From Apiosordaria backusii (lineage: Eukaryota; Ascomycota; Sordariomycetes; Sordariales; Lasiosphaeriaceae): DNA of 64,000 bases. Both the position numbers and the translations under genes were made by a program. Position 1 is the first letter of the stretch. Every line of letters begins with the position of its first letter. Positions 34,278 through 46,996 of this stretch are shown here, piece after piece. The DNA lies in contig JAUKTV010000002.1 in the NCBI GenBank assembly GCA_030549205.1, positions 3,720,001 to 3,784,000 of the forward strand, written 5' to 3'. The notes beneath the pieces were generated by a model. The model was not told where the DNA came from. It saw only the letters and a list, made by a program, of their open reading frames with translations, and searched no databases.

Positions 34278-36868
34278 TGGTCAGATGTGGGGACGAGAGG
34301 AAAAGAGGCTTGTGATATGGAGGTGGCAGTGGCGACGATTACAGGGCGTACGGCTTTACGCGGCCATGAGTGATGACGATGGATGATATCAGACATGTTT
34401 CATAGAATGCTGTTTCTTATGGATCTTGGGTAAAGGGCTGGAGTTGAGGAGTGCATTTCTTCAGACGAAGGAGCCCGATGGTTTCTCGGCAGGGATTTTC
34501 TTTTGTTGTGATACCAATTTTAGCACGATACTGCAATGAGTCGAATCAAATACTGAATGGCTTTAGACTACACTATGAACATCAGAACCGCAGAACCGTG
34601 TGTCGATAGCAAGGCTCCGCGGGGACGCTCTTCCCGACGACCTCAAGCTTTCCCACAGAGACCAGTCTAGGCCCAACCCCCTGCTCAAATGCCCAGGATC
34701 GATAGGCTATCCAGTGGGCTGGCTGCACTGGGACCCCTGTAAGATGCGTGATCCCAAGTGGGCCAAGCTCACGCTACGTCACAATGCTCCAACTCTATTT
34801 CGACAAAGCACGAACTGTACATCCCAAAGTCCAGAAACCCATCACGACAAACGGGGACGATCGAGACCTCAGTCTGCTCCAGTCAAGCACGGAGGCCGCC
34901 GGTCAGAATCAAAGGAGCAGAACTCCGCTATGGCACTGCCTCGCAAGACCTCTTGCCTCTCACCTTGCTCCGATGACCCAGTGCCGCCGCCAATGGATGG
35001 ACCATTCAGTTTTGACCCCGCGTTTCTCACTCGAGCCCTCAGCCGGTCGGCACCGCCAGGCCAGCCCTAGTGGCTCTGGCAAAGCTGGAATCCAGGTCAA
35101 CGTCGTCTCTGACCACTCCATTGGCTACCCGCTGCCCTTGTGGCTTTGTGCCGGAGGTGCGGGGTTGGGTAGGCAAATTGTCGGGTACCAGGGACAACAG
35201 ACGACGGGTTGAAGGACACCACGCCGCATCGAGGTGCCGTGTCCGGTTCTAATCGGCCGCTGGCCTCCAGCTATTGCTGCTAGTACTGTCCGCTATCAGC
35301 TCTACCACCGTGTTGAGACTTGAGTTGGTGACCTTGCGAGCACAGGCATTAAAAAATCGGATCGTGTCTTTACTATCTTGCGTCATTGGCCACCCTCAAG
35401 TCCTGCAGCCCTGCCTAGCCCTGTGACTGCCACTTCCTAGCTGGCATCTCGTAGCATGACGGCTACTGGACGGAGGCATTTCCGAAGATGTGACAGCCAG
35501 GGCCAAAAGCTGACTCCTTGTTTCAAAGCCAACGCCACGCTGTCGCCCTTACACTGCAGGCCACCGGCATCCTCCGTTCACGGGCCCTGAAATTCAGGGA
35601 CCATCCATCCACCAGGTCGGCCTGTCAGGGGCCCAGATCGGATCAATGTCACCTTCTCCAGGTTAGCCAGAAGTGCAACCAGAGGGCCAAAGATGGACAG
35701 GTGCTTGGTGTCACAATGTTCGCCGCAGAGCTCGCTCAATTTGGCCACATGGTAATCGGGACAACTTCAAGTCTTGTTTCCATGATCTCTTGGTTGGATG
35801 CTACACGGAGGCCCCATGCTTGGCTGGTAGCTCAGTGCCAGAGGAATAGAAACCACCATCTTTAAGTTCTCAAGGGGCCAAACTTGTTTGTATCGCACTA
35901 GCCAGATTGGATAACGGGAAGTTTGGCGGCGTCTTGCTCAGTCCTCAGATTTTCCATCCCCCTGGCCTGCCGGTGCGTCATTCAAGGAAAAATAAAAGTG
36001 CTGTATGGACACATCACTCACCGCCATGTGCCATTGCGATTTCCAGACACACATGTTTGGCCCAAATACAAAAGCGCGTGGGGAAGAAGAGTTTCCAACA
36101 ACCCCTAGATCCTGGGCTAGCAGCACCGCCTTCAACACGATTTCTCTGTTTCTGAAAACAACTGGCTAGACGGCTATTATCCGTCCGACACATACACGCC
36201 CACGCAGCACCAGGACAAGGTTGGAGTGTTTTCCTTCAGCCCTTCCTTTCCATCTCTTTTGTTTTCATGTTCCAAAAATACTATCTGTCCTTCCATACGT
36301 TGAGAGGCCTCGGACGAAACATAAAGTCTGGGGTTGTCCGGCTTTCCCTCATGCCCTGGACCAAAGACTCGAGACAGCAAAAGATTCTACATCCTGTTTT
36401 CGCACCTTCTGGACACTCGTGACAGGAGCGATAACATTTCAAAAGGTAAAGGTCTCCTGTCGCCGGTGGAGGTGCAGTCTCGAAATCTTCGTTCACAGCG
36501 CGTCATCCCCGATACTACCTACCTCCCTCATGGCCTTCAGTCTGGAGCCGTGGGGTCACCCACCGTTTTATGTCGTCCCCTATAGCACCCACTTACCCCT
36601 TGCCAGTGGTTCTTTAACGACCGCTCCTCAGGCACCACGCAACCGAACCGGCTGGCATCTCAACACGCTAATCCCAACGAGTTCTCCCAGCGCCGAAGGC
36701 TTGCATAAACGAGCCCGACGACCCCGTCTCGGTCCTTTGCAGAGCTGGTCCCAAAGAAGAGGGAGCGTTATAAGTCAGCCCTACAGCCAGCCATCATCCC
36801 TTGCCAATGCAGAAATTGACGGCGGTGTCGCCGTTGATAAGTTTCTCATCCAGCACAGCATACCCGTA
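34278..36868. other. 2.6-kb gene-free region
   Basis: Terminator of the patatin-like gene and upstream region of the next regulator. The open frames 34600-35070 and 36221-36868 have Pro/Ser-biased, domain-free translations and no joinable partners, so I treat them as chance. No RNA gene is convincing. The final few hundred bases probably form the promoter and leader of the Zn2Cys6 gene. Confidence 0.5.
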
Positions 36869-39634
36869 ATGTCCGACCCTACACAAAGCACCCCAGTGTC
36901 ACGTCCCTCACGTGCGGAGAGAACAACGACTTCGTGTGGAGAGTGTAGGAGGAGGAAACAAAGAGTGAGGCTTCATGTTCTCTTCCCATGTCATGTCTTA
37001 TCTGCTCGTCTATGGGGCCAAAGGAAACCAACACCACAAGCCCACCAAGGCCGAGCATCCTATCTATCCCTGGGCCATGGTCAAATTCTCCTTGATCCAA
37101 TTTATTTTCCGATGAGAAACATGGTTGCTAACACTGTGTTTGTGTGGCTGTTTCTCCTAGTGCAACCAGGGCCAGCCATGCAACAACTGCGCGAGAAGAT
37201 ATCCCCAGCCGGTGTGCGAGTACAGGCCCAACAGCAGGTGCGCATTGTATCACATCGACACTGGTCTATGCAATGACAGTTGCTTACAAACCAGGTTTTA
37301 GACGATCAAGTGCCGTAGCGGCGGCGGCAGCAGCAGCGGCAGCAGCACAACCGCCTGCGTTTTCCATCTCGATTCTACCACCACCCCTAAGCCCCAGGCA
37401 TCTTGGAATCGAAGGCATCAGACCCTCTCTGATACCTCCAAGACAACCTTCTCCTCTCACTCCATCATGGCCTCGAACACCAGCGCAAGAGGTGACCGGT
37501 TCTCTTGCCGGCTGGCCTGGCTTTGAGACGTTGGGCCACTCCCCATCGACCTCATCAGCTGGACAGTACGCCTGGAGCACCGACCGCAATCTTCTTTACT
37601 CCCACTTATCCGTCTGCGAAGAAGGTTGTACGCAACATACTGCAGCAGTCCATGACATTGTCAAGACTCTTCGTGCGTATTATCCGGGGGGACAGGGGCT
37701 GCACCCGTGGGGTGGCGGAGTTTGGGACTCGGAAAGCAGCGCGTGGGCAACGAGCCGGGACATATCTCCTGGCATACCTCCTGGTATCTCACCCGGTGGC
37801 AGCAACATATCGTGGGGAGTGACGGGGCCTCCGCCAATTCTACAAGACGCGGACCTGTTCGCGGTCTGTACGTTGAATTGACTACCTAACCTTGCTGTGT
37901 GATCGTGACATGTCACGTCGGTTTGCTGACTGTATCCTGTTGTTTATACAGATATCAAGCTCATCTCCCAATTTAAAGCCTCGCTAGATGGGAACCCCGA
38001 TGCGTCAAACCCTTATATCAAGTATTACATCCCGTACTGCCTTCAGTCGCCTCTCCTTCAGCGCGTCGGTGTGTACACAGCTGCGTGTTTCCTTGCCGAC
38101 TCGGGCCATGTCGATCGTACGGCAGCAATGGCGCACAAAGGCCAGGTGATTGAGCTCATGAATATGCAACTCAGCTCGCAGCTCCCAACCAGCGACGAAG
38201 GGATCACTGGCGTCATTCAGCTGGTTCTCAACGAGTGGTATGTTCGGGAGAGCCAGTCCTTCCTGAAACTAACCTCATGCATTTTGCCCTTAGCTAACGC
38301 CTGTTGATGACCGCAGGCACTGGGGTAACGAACCGGATCTGCGGGCCCACTTGAGAGGCTTGCGCGAGATGATAAGGATACGAGGGGGGTTTCGTACCCT
38401 CGGTCTACATGGGCTCATCAGTAAGCTCGCGATAACGTAGGTTTGGTCATCGAGAACTCTTCCTGTGCCTGTAAGTCTCAGCGTTAACCCAAAGGCCATG
38501 GACAGAGCCGACATTGCCATTGCCCTGTCCTCTGAAACAACCCCCTTTCTACAAGGCGGAACCGAGTTTGAATTTCGCGACAACAGCCAAGTGCCCCTAC
38601 GCCTGCCGCTCAACACGCCCTTCATCTCGAAGCTTGCCACATTTGCGTCGTGCGGCGAAGCCCTCCATATTCACGGTGCCGTGGCCTCTATCCTCGACGA
38701 CATGCGTTTCCTGCTTGCTGCCGTCCTCGCGCTGCCCGAAGAACCGACATTGAAAGAGCTCCAAAAGTTGCACACGACTTCCGGCTGGATCCACGAAAGG
38801 ATGATGAATCTTTCCGTAGAGGGCCCGACGCTCCGTCGTCTTTCTGCTGCTGGAGCCGCCACATCTCCTGCTCCGTCGTCGGCCGCCAGCGCCACCTCGA
38901 CCACACTGAGCCCGTTGGACACCAGACCTAGTCCAGAATCGGAGGATGACAAACACTTGGCTGGTGGCAATACAAGGGGTCGGCCGCGAGGCTTGAAACA
39001 GCAGCAGCAGCACTCTCCAGCTCCTGTTCACTCCAGACAAACACTCGGCGACGAACACGCCGGCGTACTACTGCGGCTCAAAGGCTCACAATCGCCAACC
39101 CCGGCTACAGCCTCGTCGACGCCCTCCACGGCGATCATGCCGTCGGACCCTCCAGATTACATCTACCAGTCCGTCCGGCTCGCCGCCATCCTCTACAGCC
39201 GCGCCATCATGCTACGCCGTCCTTTCAGTCAAGTTGTGACGCAGGTAGAGTACCTGCAGCTGTGGAAGACAGCGTGGAGGGTGCCGCTGTCGACATGGCG
39301 CTCACTGCTCGGGGTGTTCAACTGGATCTTGCTGCCCCTTGTGTTGTCGTCAGCGAGCAGCGGAGGTGAAGACGTGAACAACCATGGGCATTTCGTCAAG
39401 GGCTTGCTGAATTTGAGTTTGTTGCAGATTGGGATGGAGAATTGGGAGCTGTGTAGGGGGGTTATGGATGCATCTGTGGGGCTGCAAAGGTGGTTATCGG
39501 GGGGTGAGGTTGGGGGTGTTGGTGGCGAGGGCCATGGGGACGATGGGAGCGAAAAGGGAAGGGTTCATGTTAAGAGCGAGGAATCAGAGGCGGCGCAGGG
39601 AAAGAAAGATAAGGGTAAGCAAGTTGTGGGGTGA
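36869..39634 (+). CDS. Zn(II)2Cys6 transcription factor, Fungal_trans_2 type (6 exons, 757 aa)
   Basis: Exons 36869-36964, 37161-37237, 37302-37867, 37952-38237, 38317-38436 and 38506-39634 sum to 2274 nt. The zinc cluster is C23-X2-C-X6-C-X5-C-X2-C-X8-C, split by intron 1 just before the third Cys; this is a common fungal intron position. An alanine run (about residues 65-75) follows. The C-terminal half matches the Fungal_trans_2 (DUF3468) domain: YIPYCLQSPLLQRVGVYTAACFL, NEWHWGNEPDLRAHLRGLREMIRIRGGF, then ITADIAIALS created by splicing exons 5 and 6. A disordered Ser/Pro segment and a Gly/Glu/Lys-rich tail end the protein. Intron 2 needs the acceptor TTTTAG at 37301, since the earlier CAG would create a stop. 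Probable pathway-specific regulator; target unknown. Confidence 0.88.
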
Positions 39635-41304
39635 GGTGGATGAAAAAGGGTGGTAGAAACTCGATCAAAAAGAAATAGATGACTGAAGGTTCAGCGGGAT
39701 AGCTGTGTTTTTTTTTTTTTTTTTTTTAACTTTGTTTCTGGACATCGATACCCCCTTCTTATTTTATGCACTCTATATTCTTTTCTTGGTTAAGATAGGT
39801 ATGTGCGTTTCGTTGAGAATAGATAGGTACCGAAACCGAGCTGCAATCTAAGTGTTCTGTTGATCTATCGGTGACTCGCTCGACCTCTATCAATAGATAA
39901 GAGCCAGCCGTAAACAGGAGACTAAGGGGTAAGGTTTGTTTACTGGTTTTATCTGGGGTCGGTTTTAGGGGGCCAACAGAACTGTGAAAAAAAGGGGTGT
40001 GGCCTTGGCAGACGTCAATTCCTGTCTGTCGGGTCGATAGCCGATGATGGGTGAGGGGAGGGGTCAATGGGTCAGCATTTCGGATACAACCAGAGAAGGG
40101 TAAAAGTTGCGCTTGGAACCGATTGTTCTATGTTATTCTTTGACTGCTCGCAAGTCGTTGATTGTGGGCATCATCATCTCCAGATCCGGTAAACCGGCAC
40201 AAGAGGCCTCTTTTACGTAAATAGCAATGATAACCCAATCCTTCAGCATGCTGTCGAAGTTGGCAGAATTGGTCTGTCATCCGTGTAGAAGTAAAAGATT
40301 TGTGCTGCCATTGACGGAACATTGGGGCTCAATGCTGCAGAAGCCAAAGACTAGTTGATTGGATAGGTGCCATTCATAGAATGGTTACGTTATTCGATTG
40401 GGATTGGCCTTAGATAACAAAGGCCTTGCTTGCATTTCCCAACGATCTCGCAGCTTGACCAAAAATGATGATCTCTTCCCAAAGCTGTAACTCAATAGCC
40501 AAAAAGATCGATCTTGTTGGCATACACCCAGCCATAAGAAGCCGTGTTGTCTTGTTTTCATAAGAAATGATAGAGTATAGGGTGACGGGTTGGACAAGCA
40601 TGCGCCATAGGTAATGCGGAAACAAGAAGGAATTGACAAGCAAGTCCCTGACTTGCTTTTCCCCGTTGTGCAGCTAACGACGGGCATGCCACCCCCGCTG
40701 GCTTTGCCATCATGCAGTGCAGAATGCTCCGTGTAGATGTACGGGCGGAACACTGCAACGCCATCCCACTCTCCTGATGCCTTCCCTCCATAGCATTTTG
40801 TCTGTTGAGCTGATACCAGGCCCCCTGACGCTCGGCCGTCCCATGCCCTTGAGGTAGAAAGTTTACCGGTTCATACTCTGACATGTAGTTTCCCCCAACC
40901 GCCCATCGATATCCATTGACAATAGGCGCCACCACTGCGCGAGGTTTTCTCTGCCGGCCAGTTTTTGTCCTGGACGTTGACTGGCCTGATCGCTTGCTTA
41001 TCTCTCCTCATGCCAACGGACATACATATGTACAGATATGTGACGTCTCCTGCGAGGCGAGCGCGCCTCTCTACTTGTTATTATCCCCAGCGTTGGGTCC
41101 AGCGTGGGGCTTGGTTATCAGCATAGCTGCAACGTCTATAGGTCGTCGATGTAAGGGGCGACAAATCTCCAATGCTCATGGACTTGATAACTCCGACATC
41201 CAAGACTTCTAGTACAAGATCCTACACCCAATAACCAAGCGTCCCCTTCCCCAGATGTCCTCGTTCAGTTCGTTGCACCTCTATACCGCACTCCCTTGCC
41301 GTAC
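39635..41304. other. 1.7-kb intergenic region
   Basis: Lies between two plus-strand genes. A T-run of about 19 bases sits near 39708-39727, shortly after the regulator stop codon, and may belong to its terminator. No coding frame is convincing; the right part probably holds the MATE transporter promoter. Confidence 0.5.
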
Positions 41305-42922
41305 ATGATGGCGCGCGATGTTCTTTCCAACACGGCAGAAGCATCCGACCCCCCTCCAAACGAAAGAACATCTCTCCTGTCAAAGCCCCCCTCGGTATAT
41401 TCCACATCGACGGACGCTGGGCGCGTGGGTGCGTCAGAACTCTTCACCCTCCCCCGATACCGACTATGGCTCGACGAACTGTGGCTGCTCACACGCACAT
41501 CCCTTCCCGTCATCCTCGCTTACACACTGCAGAATTCGTTGCAGACCGTCTCGGTGCTCATTGTCGGGCGCCTTAGTCCCGAGGCTCTCGCTACGGCGGC
41601 TTTCTCGTACATGTTTGCCATGGCCACAGCGTGGCTCATTGCTCTCGGCGGCACGACAGCTCTTGATACACTCGCATCAAGCAGTTTCACCGGATCGTCC
41701 AACAAACATGATCTGGGCGTCCTCTTGCAGCGAGGATTGGTGGTCTTGACGGCTTTTTACGCGATCGTAGCCATGGTGTGGGCCTGTTCAGAACACTTGT
41801 TCCGAGCTTTAGGTCAAGAAGAGTTTATCTGTGTGCAGAGCTCCAGGTTTCTCCGTTATCTCATTCCAGGCGGTCTCGGCTATGTTTGGTTTGAGGCCAT
41901 GAAGAAGTACTTGCAGGCGCAAGGTCAGTTGGCCCACCTCATCCTGGGGAAAAGTCCAGGCACACGCTGACACGACGACAGAAATCTACCGGCCGGGGAC
42001 ATACGTGCTCTTAATCACCTCTCCACTGAACGCACTGCTCAACTGGCTCTTCGTGCACCAGCTGGGGTTTGGCCTATATGGTGCCCCCATCGCGACAGGC
42101 CTGTCCTACTGGACCTCATTCTTCTTGCTTGTGGCGTATGCCGCGTTGGTGCGTGGAAAAGAGTGCTGGGGCGGCATCGAAATAAGACGAGCAGTATCTC
42201 ACATGGGCCCCTTTGCTCATCTCGCCCTGATGGGAGTTGTGCACGTGGGTACGGAATGGTGGGCCTTTGAGATCGTTGCACTCGCGGCGGGCCGCCTGGG
42301 GACGATTCCCCTCGCGGCACAGTCCGTCATCATGACTGCCGATCAAATCATCAATACCATCCCGTTTGGCCTCGGTGTTGCCGCTTCTGCGCGGGTTGGA
42401 AACCTCCTGGGCGCCCACAAGCCGGGAGAGGCGGCTCGGGCTGCTCATTCCGCTGCGGTGCTCAGTGTCATTGCTGGAGCCTTGATCCTGACAGTGCTCA
42501 TGGGCTCCCGCAATGTTTTTGGGCGGATATTCAACGACGATGAGCGGGTGGTGAGGCTGGTAGCCGAGGTGATGCCGTTTGTAGCCCTGTTCCAAATCGC
42601 CGACGGGCTGAACGGTTCCTGCGGTGGCGCTCTCAGAGGGATGGGGCGGCAATGGGTCGGAGCCGTGGTGAACCTGGTCAGCTACTACGGAGGCGCGCTT
42701 CCCGGAGGCATCTACCTCGCCTTCCACGGATGGGGCCTCGTCGGGCTATGGGTCGGGCAGTGTGTTGCGTTGTATCTGGTGGGAGCGCTGGAGTGGGTGA
42801 TTGTGGGCATGAGCAGCTGGGAAGTAGAGGTAGACAGGGCCATGGCAAGGTTAGAGGCTGGAGGGCTTGGCGGTGGTGGTGATGGTGGTGGTGGTACTGC
42901 CGCTGCTCTGGAGTCGGTGTAA
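41305..42922 (+). CDS. MATE-family multidrug/toxin efflux transporter (2 exons, 519 aa)
   Basis: Exons 41305-41923 and 41982-42922 (1560 nt) with a 58-nt intron. MATE transporters expel organic cations, drugs and metabolites using proton or sodium gradients. After a hydrophilic head with a dileucine-like ERTSLLSK segment, the protein shows about twelve hydrophobic helices in two MatE repeats. Family-like segments include SLPVILAYTLQNSLQTVSVLIVGRL, the small-residue ATAAFSYMFAMATAW helix, PLAAQSVIMTADQIINTIPFGLGVAASARVGNLLG and ALRGMGRQWVGAVVNLVSYY. These resemble fungal and yeast Erc1-type MATEs, usually on the vacuolar or plasma membrane. Starts at 41305 and 41308 (MMARD) are equally possible. 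No biosynthetic cluster is nearby, so the substrate cannot be guessed. Confidence 0.95.
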
Positions 42923-44213
42923 GATACCGTAGGTACAGGTTCCTATCCGTGATAGCGGTCAGGTGGTGAGCGGCTGACTTGTGCCAATCAAGTGGTGCAG
43001 ACAGCGTGCTGCAGAAGGCTGACAGGCGCCAATGGGAAGGCCGGAGAGCCTGCAAGACTGCAGCTCTGGTCAGAGGCCATGGATGGCCGTCTCTGAGAAG
43101 GCGCCGTTGCAGAACGAGCTACCAGACCAAGCCGATCAAGCCGACCGTGGTAGCAAGGCGAGAGAGAGACGGTTGGGCAGAGACGCATGCATGCAATGAA
43201 TAGATAAATCCGATTTGACTTTCCCAGGGCGTCCTCGCAGGGTGTGTTTGACGACTAGGTATGGTGATCCGTGGATTAGATCCAGCAGGTAGAAGAGACA
43301 TGACAGGTGAGAAGAGGGGCACGGGTCGGGTTGCGAGTGGACACCTGCAGCGAGTTCGTCCAAGTGTGCTTCCATGCCACCCGTATGTGACCAACACACC
43401 AAAAGACTACAGAACAGAACACACACAACACAGGAGCACAACGACCTGGACGATGAGAGAGTGTGGCTGACTGACTGGTTGATTGATACCAACTCAAGAG
43501 TGAGCGAGAGCAAGCAATGATGGCGGGGAGTGGAGATCGAAGACCAAGGCCCAAGGCCCCAGCCCAAGCCCACACCCAAGCCTAAGCCAAGTCTTGCCAG
43601 GTCTCGCCAGTTGGTCACACATGTCGGGTGGCTCGAGCACTCTTGTCTGGCGGCCTGTGAGTGGCCGCAAGGCAGAGTTGCAGCCCCGCTCCCCCTCCTT
43701 ACCGGCTCCATCTTGGTCGTGCAGACTGAGGGAAGCCGAGTCCTGCTTGTCCTGCTCACAGGCCGCCGCCAGCCAATCAAACGGCTTCCTGGCCCTGCCA
43801 CAAGGCTAATCCAGAGCCGAGTGGTCCTTTTCCAGCTCAGCACAGCCTTACACTTCTGCAAGTGTGTGTGTCGCTCGCCCACCTATCCCATCCCATCCCA
43901 TCCCACCCCCCGTGCGGCCTCAAACCTCACCTTCCTGCCCGCCTTTCTCTTCCCGCACACACCACGCCGGCCGCTGTTGTCGCTGTCGCCATCAATTCGT
44001 CTCCATTCCCGTCGCTCTGAGCGCTGCCGACCCATTGGGCCTTTTATCCCCAGCATCAGCTTCTATTTCCTTCCTGGCGGTAGCTGGCAGCTGTTGAAAA
44101 CACGAACTTGCCGAGAACGGGGGAGAGTGAGACGGAGAGGTACTAGGTCCGCTCTTTCGTCCAACAATCGTCATTCACGCCCCCTTTCTTCGGTACCCAG
44201 ACACCGCCAGGCC
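42923..44213. other. 1.3-kb intergenic region
   Basis: Between two plus-strand genes. The stretch 43530-44213 is open in the frame of the next gene, but its Pro/Arg/Ser-rich translation is not protein-like and it contains TCCCATCCCA repeats near 43884-43905 and CT-rich patches typical of leaders. A CCCAAGGCCC/CCCAAGC microrepeat lies at 43545-43590. Confidence 0.5.
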
Positions 44214-46996
44214 ATGGAGCCTTCTTCAAAACGCAGGAGGCTTGCCCCCAAAGTCACCGATCCGCCCGCCTTGCCTCCTCTTCCGCCGGCGCCCGTCCCA
44301 GTCTCGGCCCCGGTTCCAGCACCACCACATGCTCAGGCGCCGCCCCCGGCACATGGCTTCCCCCAAGAACAGGTACGTATCCGTTCGCCTTGACCTGGGT
44401 GCCAGAGCGCTAATACATCACGACAGCTTCCGCCTCCTCACTATGCGCCCGCCGAGTCCGTTGCGCCGCTACCTGAGCGGCACGAGTTCGAGGCTTTCGC
44501 CCGCCATCTTCAAGATGCCGCCATGCACATCTATCAGCAAACCTTGAAGCCGCAACATACCAGCGTGTCGGTGCTCATGTTGCGATGGGAGGACGACACT
44601 TCGGTGGAGCAGGATCTGCTGGCCTTGGAGAAAGTGTTCGTTGAGCGATACAACTATCACACTGACAAGTGGGCGATTCCCACCGTTCCAAATCCAAGCA
44701 TCAAACTTGGAGTACAGATGGCCTCGTTTTTGGATAACGCGCGCCCGGATCACCTTCTCATCATATATTATGCCGGCCATGGCTATGTCGGTCCTGATAA
44801 CCAGCTATATTGGGCCTGGTAGGTTTCAAAGGGTCATTGCCGCTTAGCGTTGTCATGCTGATTCTCTGGTCCAGCAATGCCCGTGAAGATGCTGCCAAAC
44901 TGAAATGGGACGGTGTCCGGTGCCTATTTGAGGATGCACAGTCCGAGATACTGCTTCTCCTGGACTCGTGTGCCATTCCCAACGCCCCCATGGGTGGAAG
45001 CAGCGTAGCCAAGCAAGCCATTGCGGCATACACCCCCGAGCAGATCCCGTTTGAACCCGGCCCTCGCTCTTTCACTGCCTCTCTGGCCGACACGCTCCAC
45101 AAGCTGAGCCTTACGAATCGACCTTTCAGTGCCCAGAGATTGTTTGAGGATCTTCGGCAGCAGAGACAGTATGAGAGCGCCCAGGCTCTGGCCAGGCTAT
45201 CCAATGGCGCCAGCAAGCAGCCCGTGGTCCCCGAAAGGATGCCTGCCTTGTTTACACTGACCCACACCAGAGGACACGGAATCATTTTGGTACCTCTAGA
45301 CCCCAAAGCCGCTCAGCTTCAGTCGCCCCCTCATTCGGCCGACACAGATCCGCAAGGCGCCTGGAAGTCCAACCGCGACGACCGGCCCCTGAGCTCTGAG
45401 GAGGTGATGGGTCTGACGTTTGATGAACCGAGAGTTTTGGTGTGCACAACTTTTGTTGGCGATGCGAGCCCTGACATGGCGTTCTTCACCCAGTGGCTTC
45501 ACAACACGCCCCCCGCAGCATCAAAAATCAAGGTCGAAGGCATGTTTCTGGGGCCACCCACTATGCTTCTCATATCCATGCCCAACAGCGTGTGGAATGT
45601 TGTTCAGCATGACAAGGTCTGCTGCTTCCTGGGTTCCATTGGATCGCATAACATGATCCACCTCTACGATCGGCTGGTGAACCAGGCTGCCAACGGTTCT
45701 TTACAGCAAAAAGAGCCAGAAGACAGCCGCATTGCGCTCGAGGCTCGCCCGCCAGCCAAGGGCAGTCCGTCCACTACTCGGCGTGATCAAGCTGCGGCTC
45801 ACTTGACCCCTGTTCAGCAAGAAACACCAGGGCGCCAGGCGGATCCACGTCCACAACAGCCAGCGACCAATGGAGCAACATCAGCCCAGCCTCCAGCAAC
45901 TCAAGGTTTGCAACCTTCTACAGCGGCGCCCAAAGAAGAGGTGGAGGAATCGGCAGAAATGAAAGAAGCGGCCGAACAGCTCAAGGCGTTGAGCCATGTC
46001 CGTCACGTGAGTGACGACGGCATGTCGGCCCATGATCACTCAAACACACGAATAGGCGACAGCATTGCCGTACGACATGCTGGGGATCCTGGCTCCCCAC
46101 CAGTTGAAGTCGCTGGACTGACCGCTGACGAGATCCAATACGCTCCCGAATATGGTACTCCTACCGCAAAACCCAAAGGTCGGAGACCCCTGCAGAAACA
46201 AACGCCCAAGCAGGACACCCTTTGCGACCTCTGCAGTCACGCTCCTTTTAAGGATTCCTCGTCGCTCCGGAAGCACGTTGCGGCCGCCCACACGAGGCCC
46301 TTCCCTTGTGCCTTCTCGTTCGCCGGCTGCCCAAGCACATTTGGCTCCAAAAACGAGTGGAAGAGGCACATTGCATCGCAACACTTGTGTCTGCAGTATT
46401 ATCGATGCTCTTCGTGTCCCCAAAGTAGTCCTGATGGCAAAGGCAACGAGTTCAACCGCAAGGATCTGTTCACACAGCATCTTCGGCGGATGCATGCTCC
46501 ATTCGCCATCAAAAAGTCCATCGCCAAGGGTGACAGCAAACTGCAGGTAGAATGGGAAACTCATGTAAAGGAAATGCAGGCCTCTTGTTTGGTGACTAGG
46601 AGGCAGCCACCACAACGTTCAGCTTGTCCAAAACAGGACTGTCAGAGCGTCTTTGAGGGCCCCGGGTCCTGGGACGAGTGGACCGAGCACGTGGGCCGCC
46701 ATATGGAAAAGGGAGAAGCCCAGCAAATGGGTGTTGACAGCCTCCTTTCAGACTGGGCCCTAGAGGAGGGCATTATTGAACGACTAGATGATGGGGAATA
46801 CAAACTTACGACTGGGAGTGGGAATGGGAATGGGGTTGTGGAGAGGGATCCCAACAACAATGGCAACAGTAACAGCAACAACAACAGCAATGCTAACAAC
46901 TCCTTTTTGGCAGATGGTGGGAAGAGAGAGGATGAGGACCCGTCCATCACTGTTGCGATAACGTTGCCGATGGCCGACGATATGGAGGTGGATTGA
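44214..46996 (+). CDS. caspase-like protein fused to C2H2 zinc fingers (3 exons, 890 aa)
   Basis: Exons 44214-44372, 44427-44818 and 44875-46996 (2673 nt). After a basic KRRR and a Pro-rich head, residues about 70-330 form a caspase-fold (C14-type) domain: strand HLLIIYYAGHG with candidate catalytic His171, and ILLLLDSCAIP with candidate Cys216 after the conserved block NAREDAAKLKWDGVRCLFEDA. A long polar linker follows. Then come C2H2 fingers: CDLC...H...H, CAFSFAGC...H...H, CSSC...H...H and CPKQDC...H...H. The tail has an Asn/Gly-rich run (NNNGNSNSNNN) and an acidic end. Both dyad residues are present, so protease activity is possible. The zinc fingers suggest nuclear or nucleic-acid targeting, perhaps in a death or immune-type response; that is inference. 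Not a canonical metacaspase. Confidence 0.88.

Noticed and set aside
34600..35070. 156-codon plus-strand frame
   Set aside because: No known domain, Pro/Ser-biased, no flanking exon or promoter signs.
35225..35275. B-box-like CCGGTTCTAATCGG, candidate tRNA
   Set aside because: No matching A-box or acceptor stem at the right distance.
36221..36868. Long frame upstream of the second Zn2Cys6 gene
   Set aside because: It overlaps the true first exon only in another frame, and its translation lacks any recognisable feature.
44810..44874. Frame continuing through the second intron of the caspase-like gene
   Set aside because: Reading through destroys the WAC-NAREDAAKLKWDG block, which splicing restores in frame.
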